A stretch of DNA of 24,283 nucleotides, taken from positions 1 through 24,283 of the IMG/VR virus record IMGVR_UViG_3300032092_002842; one strand, given 5' to 3'. The stretch is from a virus. Shown here one piece after another: positions 19,345-24,283 of the stretch (its first letter is position 1; each line of letters starts with the position of its first letter). Under the pieces are notes generated by a model. The model saw only the letters and a program-made list of their open reading frames with translations, did no database searches and was not told where the DNA came from. A program made the translations under genes and the position numbers.

Positions 19345-21333
19345 TTATTCAAACGGGAGCATGCCACTGGTTTTGCCGACTACGTGAGCAATACGAGCTT
19401 CCGCGATTTCCAGATATTCAGCCTCTTGCTCGATGCCGATAAAGCGAAAACCCTCAAGCATCGCCGCCTTTCCCGTCGAACCAGACCCCATAAACGGATC
19501 AAGGATCAAGCCGCCAGGAGGGGTGACAAGCCTGCAAAGGTAACGCATCAGGTCGGTAGGTTTGACCGTGGGGTGGACGTTCTTCCGTTTCGTCTCACAG
19601 AGATTGCCACTACCAGTTTTTATGGGGTAGTTGTCATCCTCCATCATCCCACATGCCTTCAAAAGCATGTTGTCACACCCTTCATCCCGGTCTTTCTTGC
19701 TTGCCTTTGCGCAGTAAAAGAATCTGGCTGCGGAACCAGTGTCATTCCTGGATGAGAAAGGAACGCGACCAAACTCACCGTAACAATTTGCATCCCCAGT
19801 CTTACTCGGTTCGCTGCCTCGAACGTCTCCTTGCTGCCCTTTGCTGTCAGGAAACAACGCCAGCACCTCCTCGCTGCCATCGTGGAGAAAATTAGCCGGA
19901 AACCGGCCCAATTGCTCAGCCTTAGCGACCGCTTCATCGCCGCGAGCCTTGCAAGCCTCAATCGCTTCGCTGTCATGCTTCCAAGGTCTGTCCCATCCTT
20001 CTGTGGTTGTGCTGATCCTACCGCCGCCTAGCTTGTCCCCGTTTGCCTCTACCCTACACGCATCGATATTCAGCCCGCCGGTTCCGTGTTCGAGTACGTT
20101 GGCTGCGACGGTAAGCTGCGATCCGGGTACGAACTCAGGAAGTCCGCTCGGCCACAAAAACCGACCCTCTAAATCCCGGACTATGCGGACAGACGCCATA
20201 GAGCCTGTAAGCCCAGTTGCAATTCCAACAAAGGACTCTGTATCCCTCAGGGTATCCGTCTCTTTTGAGTTGCTCGTAAACTTTTCCGTGAATAGATTTC
20301 CTGTGCTGGGTCCCTCCGCCGTTGATATGGTCGATTGTAAGGAAAACTGGTTCGGTCTCTCCGCAGCATTTGCACTTTCCACCGTAAGCGGATAAGACTT
20401 GATCTCGCAATTTTTCGCGCTGGGATTTTGCGTAACTCCTGTTGTGCTCCCTGTTTTTTGCTCTCCAATCGGCATGGGCTTTTCTAAACTTTTCCGGGTC
20501 TGCCTCTCTTCGCTCCCTGTCTCTGTTTCGCCTGCACTCTTTGCATATACTGCCGAAGGTTCCAAGTGTCTTGTTGAATCTAAGCTGGCCTTGAGTTTTT
20601 TCTTCCCCGCACCGCTTGCATTTTCTTTTTTCCATTTTATATCTCCTTTTACTCCTTGATTTCTTAGGCTGGATTCTACCACGGCCAAGACGTTTACGCA
20701 AGATGTTTTTAACGGCTTGCGGGCTAAGGTAATGGGCTCTAGGGCAGGCTTGAGGGCTGTACCCCATCCTTCCCATTGACGGGCTGCGTCTGTGGCTGGC
20801 TCTCCGGTGAGAGGGACTTCCTTCGTAGCTGGTTTGCACCAGAGGTTTCTCCCGTCCCCCGTGTCCGATGTCTCAGCATCACCGAACGCGGATGTCCGCG
20901 TCCCGATCACTTCGCGTTCCGCTCCTGCCGCCTTGTCGATCGCCTTGGAGACGTCGAGACTTTTCGGAAAGCCTTGCCCGTAGCACCAAAAAATCATATC
21001 GCGAATTTCGAATCCTGCGAACCTGAGGGACATTGCCATCCAGTCCTGCGTTCGAGTCCCGGCAAACGCTAGTAAATGCCCACCGGGCTTGAGCACCCTA
21101 AAAACTTCCTTCCAGACAATAGGCGGCGGGACAAACGCATCCCATTTCTTACCCATGAAGCCTTTGCCCTGGACTTCAAAATACCCTTGCGTCGCCCAAG
21201 CAGTCATCACTTTGACTGGATCCGGAGCCTTTCCTAGCCCATAAGGCGGATCGGTAACAATCGCATCGACCGAGCAATCCGCTAGGGTCTTGAGTACGTC
21301 GAGGCAATCGCCGTGGTGTAATTCATATCGCAT
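19345..21333 (-). CDS. DNA methyltransferase carrying a ~200-codon insertion
   Basis: The 662-aa enzyme is an N6-adenine or N4-cytosine methyltransferase of the beta order: motif IV DPPY at residues 28-31, the AdoMet motif LDPFMGSGSTG near 611-621, and HPTVKPTDLMRYLCRL between. It transfers a methyl group from AdoMet to bases in duplex DNA. Residues ~209-407 are extra. The conserved run ...ALEPITLARKPL is followed by a hydrophilic Ser/Thr/Lys/Glu-rich stretch before TVAANVLEHGTGGLNIDACR resumes the family sequence. That stretch overprints an HNH gene in another frame (20135-20635), yet contains no stop. ATG 21333 is preferred over 21369 since the latter lies inside the previous gene. No restriction partner is visible nearby. 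Confidence 0.92.
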   Translation of the reverse strand: MRYELHHGDCLDVLKTLADCSVDAIVTDPPYGLGKAPDPVKVMTAWATQGYFEVQGKGFMGKKWDAFVPPPIVWKEVFRVLKPGGHLLAFAGTRTQDWMAMSLRFAGFEIRDMIFWCYGQGFPKSLDVSKAIDKAAGAEREVIGTRTSAFGDAETSDTGDGRNLWCKPATKEVPLTGEPATDAARQWEGWGTALKPALEPITLARKPLKTSCVNVLAVVESSLRNQGVKGDIKWKKENASGAGKKKLKASLDSTRHLEPSAVYAKSAGETETGSEERQTRKSLEKPMPIGEQKTGSTTGVTQNPSAKNCEIKSYPLTVESANAAERPNQFSLQSTISTAEGPSTGNLFTEKFTSNSKETDTLRDTESFVGIATGLTGSMASVRIVRDLEGRFLWPSGLPEFVPGSQLTVAANVLEHGTGGLNIDACRVEANGDKLGGGRISTTTEGWDRPWKHDSEAIEACKARGDEAVAKAEQLGRFPANFLHDGSEEVLALFPDSKGQQGDVRGSEPSKTGDANCYGEFGRVPFSSRNDTGSAARFFYCAKASKKDRDEGCDNMLLKACGMMEDDNYPIKTGSGNLCETKRKNVHPTVKPTDLMRYLCRLVTPPGGLILDPFMGSGSTGKAAMLEGFRFIGIEQEAEYLEIAEARIAHVVGKTSGMLPFE
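20135..20635 (-). CDS. HNH homing-type endonuclease nested in the methyltransferase gene
   Basis: The 166-aa protein starts at ATG 20635 with a near-perfect AAAAGGAGATATAAA ribosome site. It has an N-terminal zinc ribbon (CKRCGEEK ... CKECRRN), a basic coiled linker, then a zinc-HNH core: CKCCGE, LTIDHINGGG, HRKSIHGKVYEQLKRDGYPE, VLCWNCN. This is the usual form of freestanding phage HNH homing enzymes, which cut an unoccupied allele and spread their own gene. It lies wholly within the methyltransferase gene on the same strand, in a different frame. The last His of some HNH motifs is replaced (CWNCN), as in many members. Confidence 0.9.
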   Translation of the reverse strand: MEKRKCKRCGEEKTQGQLRFNKTLGTFGSICKECRRNRDRERREADPEKFRKAHADWRAKNREHNRSYAKSQREKLRDQVLSAYGGKCKCCGETEPVFLTIDHINGGGTQHRKSIHGKVYEQLKRDGYPEGYRVLCWNCNWAYRLYGVCPHSPGFRGSVFVAERTS

Positions 21334-21340
21334 TTCAAGC

Positions 21341-21595
21341 CTACTTTCCCTTGCTCCACTCAACCCCAATTCTTGCCGCTCGCATCACCAACTCCTCGTT
21401 GGCTCCTTTGGCAAGGTAATCCATCACCGCGCAAATCAAATACTGCTCCGCATCCTCCAGCTTCTCACCAGCCTTGAGACCCTTCGGGTCGTGATCCATC
21501 ATCCCGCTAAGACGATAGCGGTTCAATCGCCGCTCAGGAACCCTATCAGCGTAAATCTGATACCAACGTCGCTTTACCTCAACACCACTGTCCAT
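21341..21595 (-). CDS. Hypothetical small protein (84 aa) between methyltransferases
   Basis: A soluble protein starts MDSGVEVKRRWYQIYADRVP. The rest is helical, with HDPKGLKAGEKLEDAEQYLI and MDYLAKGANEELVMRAARIG. It sits 8 nt after the stop of the downstream-type methyltransferase and 7 nt before the start of the other, so all three genes form one operon. It might be a small partner of one of the enzymes; no family recognised. Confidence 0.65.
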   Translation of the reverse strand: MDSGVEVKRRWYQIYADRVPERRLNRYRLSGMMDHDPKGLKAGEKLEDAEQYLICAVMDYLAKGANEELVMRAARIGVEWSKGK

Positions 21596-21603
21596 GAACC
21601 CAC

Positions 21604-22716
21604 CTATTGAAACAAAAGTCCGCTGGATTGCTTTACTGCTGCATCAATTCTGGTTTCAGCCAACTTTATGTACTTGGCGTTTAACTCAATGCCGACGTAC
21701 CTTCTGCCGTTGAGGATAGCAACCTCGCCTGTTGTTCCGCTGCCGTTGAAGGGATCGAGAACCACACCGCCCTTTCGAGAGCCGGCCAGAACGCAAGGCT
21801 CGATCAACGCAGGAGGAAATGTGGCAAAGTGAGCACCCTTGTATGGCTTTGTGTTGACAGTCCAGACGGAACGTTTGTTTTTGCCTTTTTCTAAGTCTAC
21901 CGCCATGTCCCCAAAATCGTTGTCGTAATTATGACCCTGCATACTTTCTTTGCTTCCTCCGCCGTTTTGAGCTCTTTTCCATCGGTACTTAGCTCGCTCG
22001 TGCGTTGCTTCGCTGCATGGTTCTTTGATCGCCTCATTGTCAAAGTAGTACTTTGCCGACTTGCTCAGCAAGAAAACGTATTCGTGTGCCTTGGTGCATC
22101 GATCCTTGACGCTCTCGGGCATCGGGTTTGGCTTGTGCCAAATGATGTCCTGCCGCAGATACCAGCCGTCGGCTTGCAAGGCAAAGGCAACACGCCACGG
22201 GATGCCAATGAGGTCTTTTGGTTTGAGGCTTGCTACATTCACCCTTATTCCGCCCGTCTCGTCCGCCGTATGCCAGTTCCCTACGTCGCCTGTGCCGTTT
22301 TTACGCTTCGAATTGGTGCCAGCGTTATAACTATCCCCTATGTTCAGCCACAGCGTCCCATCGTCCCGCAGCACCCTTCGGACCTCGCGGAACACCGCAA
22401 CTAACTTCGCCACAAACTCGTCAGGCGTAGGCTCAAGCCCAATCTGACTATCAACCCTAACCGCACCGCACTTTTTGCATTTGCTAGCATCGCAACCAAA
22501 ACGAACACCAGAAACTATTGCGCCAGGAGCCTTGTTGTCCTGAACTTGCCCTCCTACGGAATGATCGCAACCAGGATCGCCACCCTCCCATTCCGCTGTC
22601 CCGTAATCCCGCAGCCCAAAATACGGCGGCGACGTTACGCAACAGTCAACAGATCGCTCTGGCATCGACGCAAGCAATTTGAGGCAATCGCCCTGGTGTA
22701 GCTCGTAAGGTTTCAT
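21604..22716 (-). CDS. DNA methyltransferase (TSPPY type) with Cys cluster
   Basis: The 370-aa enzyme has the catalytic motif TSPPY at residues 28-32, the form usual for N4-cytosine and some N6-adenine methyltransferases, and the AdoMet-binding LDPFNGSGTTG near 320-330, again in the beta order. An inserted segment (residues ~50-83) contains Cys50, Cys75, Cys80 and Cys83 (CKKCGA), probably a zinc ribbon in the target-recognition region. Its target site cannot be read from sequence. Modification of phage DNA against host restriction is the likely role, as no cognate nuclease is seen. ATG 22716 lies only 6 nt beyond a promoter -10 box, so its mRNA may be leaderless. Confidence 0.93.
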   Translation of the reverse strand: MKPYELHQGDCLKLLASMPERSVDCCVTSPPYFGLRDYGTAEWEGGDPGCDHSVGGQVQDNKAPGAIVSGVRFGCDASKCKKCGAVRVDSQIGLEPTPDEFVAKLVAVFREVRRVLRDDGTLWLNIGDSYNAGTNSKRKNGTGDVGNWHTADETGGIRVNVASLKPKDLIGIPWRVAFALQADGWYLRQDIIWHKPNPMPESVKDRCTKAHEYVFLLSKSAKYYFDNEAIKEPCSEATHERAKYRWKRAQNGGGSKESMQGHNYDNDFGDMAVDLEKGKNKRSVWTVNTKPYKGAHFATFPPALIEPCVLAGSRKGGVVLDPFNGSGTTGEVAILNGRRYVGIELNAKYIKLAETRIDAAVKQSSGLLFQ

Positions 22717-22722
22717 GCAAAC

Positions 22723-22751
22723 AGTCTACTCGCATAGACCCGATGACGCAA
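22723..22751 (-). promoter_or_regulatory. Phage promoter, TTGCGT family (copy 4)
   Basis: TTGCGT, 17-bp spacer CATCGGGTCTATGCGAG, TAGACT on the minus strand. The start site would fall at or next to the methyltransferase ATG at 22716. It is nearly the same sequence as the copy at 19313 (one spacer difference plus the -10). Confidence 0.65.
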
Positions 22752-23037
22752 GCCATTTTATAAACGCGGGGGACGGGGATACCGCTACCGTCTCGTGCGG
22801 ACGGGTGGGAGGTCTGGGTCGTTTTCCGTTGGTCCGCATCGTCTCGCGTCGTTCCGTCGTCGTGCGGTTGGTCGATAGCCACCATAGCGCAGAAATGTTG
22901 CCCATGGGCAACAAAAAGCGTCAAATAGGGTCCATCGCTTCGCTCGTCACAAAACGCAGGAAAAACACCCTGAAATCCAGCACAAAACACCGCATCAGCA
23001 AGCCTATACCCGTGCCGACGTGCCAAACTGGCATCCA
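22752..23037. other. Noncoding stretch with repeated palindrome
   Basis: Between the methyltransferase promoter and the end of the 205-aa gene there is about 290 nt without a convincing gene. A frame starting by TGATG coupling at 23038 runs through the promoter into the methyltransferase and is probably spurious. The stretch contains the palindrome at 22896-22913 and a GC-rich segment. Confidence 0.5.
22896..22913. repeat. Second copy of the GTTGCCCATGGGCAAC palindrome
   Basis: A perfect 18-bp palindrome identical to the core of the one at 12792-12813. Flanks differ, so the palindrome itself is the conserved unit. It lies between genes. Confidence 0.7.
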
Positions 23038-23655
23038 TCAGCGATCCGGCAGCATTTCAGCGAGCAACCCACGGATCTCGTCGATTGCCAGTCGTTCGCG
23101 TCGGATCATATCGCGCTCGTCCTCCACATGCGCAGAAGCTTTAGCCGCGACATCCACGAACTTTGCGTAAGCTCGGATCGACGTTTCCAGCCACCCCAAC
23201 GCCGCCCAAGATGGCGCGGGACTCATCGCCTTGCGCAAATCGACGATTGCGCGGTCCCCGAGGTCACGGACCACCGACAGCCGGTTCGCTTGCACCCACT
23301 GGATTTCTTGCGCTAACGTTGCGTTCTGCGGCAGCGTCGGCCACTCCGATGGAACGTCGGACAAGCCGGTGACGGCGGCCTCGTCTCGCGTGCGCGCCTG
23401 GATGGCTCCCGTTACGTCGTTTCGCGCGGTCGGGTAGTCGACGCCCCCTGCCTCTTCTCGCGATTCTTCCCCCGATGGTTCCGCAGGCTGGATTGGCGGG
23501 AACATCTCCACCAGTTTCGCGTAAACCATCTGTTGAGCTTCGCGCTTCTCGACGCCGCTTCGCCTAGCCTCGCGCATTAGATCGTCGCGGATTGGCTCGG
23601 CTTCGCTCCATCTACCCTCGCGCCTCAATCGCGTCACAACGTCCAAGATATCCAC
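23038..23655 (-). CDS. Hypothetical helical protein (205 aa)
   Basis: The gene opens with GTG at 23655, with GAGGG about 9 nt ahead. The protein starts MDILDVVTRLRREGRWSEAE and is largely helical: an N-terminal basic helical domain, an acidic Pro/Glu-rich linker (~55-80), then APSWAALGWLETSIRAYAKF and a long C-terminal helix (RRERLAIDEIRGLLAEML). Codon choice is richer in GC than in neighbours. Its general shape would suit a DNA-binding or terminase-accessory protein, but I recognise no family. It has a leader of about 230 nt with strong secondary structure, transcribed from the promoter at 23895. Confidence 0.75.
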   Translation of the reverse strand: MDILDVVTRLRREGRWSEAEPIRDDLMREARRSGVEKREAQQMVYAKLVEMFPPIQPAEPSGEESREEAGGVDYPTARNDVTGAIQARTRDEAAVTGLSDVPSEWPTLPQNATLAQEIQWVQANRLSVVRDLGDRAIVDLRKAMSPAPSWAALGWLETSIRAYAKFVDVAAKASAHVEDERDMIRRERLAIDEIRGLLAEMLPDR

Positions 23656-23894
23656 TTCGCGTTACCCTCAAGACACAAGGATTCCTATGGTTCCGCAGCT
23701 TGTTTATCGACGCCGCAACCGATCCGAAGATCCCGACTAGCCATTGGCTACCCCTCGCGTCTATCCAGGTCTGAAGCTTGTGGCTCGTACCCTGGCAGGA
23801 TTGGCTAGACTCCGGTCAAGCCGCTCGGCGATCCCTTGGACTGTGCTTTCGCCTTAGTCGCTCGGTGGGACCGCATACCGTTCGATTTGCTTCC
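23656..23894 (-). other. Long structured leader of the 205-aa gene
   Basis: The predicted RNA start is near 23888, about 230 nt before the GTG. The leader holds stems such as CCAGG/CCTGG around GTACGAGCCACAAGC, a hairpin TAGCCA-A-TGGCTA type, and GATC-TTCG-GATC closed by a UUCG tetraloop. Short words (GTAGCCAGT-like, GAGCCACAAGC) recur in the RNA array at 15786-16342. No known riboswitch is recognised. It may be a regulatory leader or carry further tRNA-like units. Confidence 0.45.
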
Positions 23895-23922
23895 AAGATA
23901 CCACTCCGAGCATCCCCGTCAA
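23895..23922 (-). promoter_or_regulatory. Leftward promoter of the divergent control region
   Basis: TTGACG (5 of 6) and TATCTT are 16 bp apart on the minus strand. An A/T-rich segment (23929-23957, runs of A and of T) precedes it and could act as an UP element or repressor site. Confidence 0.65.
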
Positions 23923-23970
23923 CTATTTTGGAAAAAACTAGATTCTTTTTTTATTTGAGGTGGACCCTAG

Positions 23971-23999
23971 TTGACATTGTGCCGTATGGTACTTAGGAT
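23971..23999 (+). promoter_or_regulatory. Rightward promoter of the divergent control region
   Basis: A perfect TTGACA is 17 bp from TAGGAT. RNA would begin near 24006 and include a terminator-like hairpin before the first gene. With the leftward promoter 48 bp away, this is an early control region like phage immunity loci. Confidence 0.7.
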
Positions 24000-24033
24000 C
24001 ATATCGGGCGGCACGTTGCCACCCACACAACCC

Positions 24034-24059
24034 GCGCCAGTGAGACGGCGCACTTTTTT
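24034..24059 (+). terminator. Terminator-like hairpin in the rightward leader
   Basis: GCGCC pairs with GGCGC (loop of 8), followed by AC and six T, then the ribosome site GGAG and the gene start 14 nt later. As it lies between promoter and gene, it can act only as an attenuator or an antitermination target. Confidence 0.6.
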
Positions 24060-24073
24060 GGAGACGATGAACG

Positions 24074-24283
24074 ATGAAGCTCAAACACGGCCAAAAGGCG
24101 ATTTTCTACACTCCCTCAGACTACTCGGCGTACAACTACCACGAGCAGTACATCCATCCGACGATCTACATCGGAACATGCAGGGTAGTCGATGCCATAG
24201 AGTCACTTCGGAACGTTGGATGCCGCGACGAAGAATACTACCTAAAAAAAGCCAAAGCGTTACGCGAAGCGACTGGCAACACC
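24074..24283 (+). CDS. Rightward gene, N-terminal fragment (window edge)
   Basis: Seventy codons open to the window end. ATG 24074 gives MKLKHGQKAIFYTPSDYSAY followed by NYHEQYIHPTIYIGTCRVVD, a beta-rich start with balanced codon use. The other ATG, at 24067 in a different frame, yields a Arg/His-rich shadow. GGAG lies about 10 nt upstream. The product is not recognised. It is the first gene after a strong divergent promoter and a terminator-like hairpin, a position where phages keep early regulators or accessory genes. Confidence 0.6.
   Translation, partial: MKLKHGQKAIFYTPSDYSAYNYHEQYIHPTIYIGTCRVVDAIESLRNVGCRDEEYYLKKAKALREATGNT

Noticed and set aside
20110-20720. Group I intron or intein as the carrier of the HNH gene
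   Set aside because: Only about 100-150 nt of the insert is not HNH coding, too little for an ordinary group I core. An intein would be in frame with the methyltransferase, which the HNH is not. Not fully excluded without folding software.
22646-23038. A 130-codon minus frame starting by TGATG coupling after the 205-aa gene
   Set aside because: It runs through the promoter at 22723 and into the methyltransferase gene, and has no ribosome site of its own apart from coupling. Its sequence is consistent with translated noncoding DNA.
24067-24283. Plus frame from ATG 24067
   Set aside because: It yields a Arg/His-rich low-quality peptide; the frame from 24074 has balanced composition and better spacing to GGAG.

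Overview
The window reads as part of a tailed double-stranded DNA phage (or prophage) genome, probably from a planctomycete host. The phage call rests on a colinear leftward block of terminase large subunit, portal, scaffold and major capsid genes. Small ATGA-overlapping genes, two orphan-type DNA methyltransferases and HNH endonucleases also fit a phage. The host guess is weaker. It rests on the style of the exported proteins (short signal peptides ending in A-x-A, an immunoglobulin/PKD-like domain with a Pro-rich linker, a subtilase) and is inference only.

Layout. (1) 1-11146, minus strand: the late operon. Read in transcription order from 11146 leftward: terminase large subunit, a small helical protein, portal, a small protein, scaffold, major capsid protein, a lectin-fold (ConA/LamG-like) virion protein, a subtilisin-like protease, then accessory, exported and membrane proteins, one of them holin-like, and tail-region proteins. 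A strong promoter (11235-11262) and an intrinsic terminator in the leader (11164-11200) sit just upstream of terminase. (2) 11258-11881, minus: three small genes including a zinc-ribbon/HTH protein with a TTG start. (3) 12047-12655, plus: a small serine recombinase with its own promoter, followed by about 500 nt of noncoding DNA rich in hairpins. (4) 13160-18830, minus: an early-type cassette of small genes, including a membrane-anchored HNH protein, a YodC-like protein, a zinc-ribbon protein and several very short genes. This block is interrupted by about 830 nt (15640-16470) of tandem, tRNA-like structured RNA elements with one recognisable CAU tRNA. (5) 18954-22716, minus: two DNA methyltransferases. 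The first carries a complete HNH homing-type endonuclease gene nested in a different reading frame, without breaking the methyltransferase frame. (6) 22717-24283: a 205-aa protein with a long structured leader, and a divergent promoter region driving a rightward gene cut by the window edge.

Regulation visible in the sequence. Four minus-strand promoters (16784, 18873, 19313, 22723) share TTGCGT, an internal GGGTC box and a TA-rich -10, and look like a dedicated phage promoter family. Two other strong promoters (upstream of terminase, and at the right edge) are each followed by a hairpin plus T-run before the first gene. This suggests control by antitermination or attenuation.

The strongest candidates for something new are the in-frame but overprinted HNH insertion in the methyltransferase, the tandem tRNA-like RNA array, and the promoter-terminator leader of the late operon. 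Folding and homology statements were made by eye, without software.
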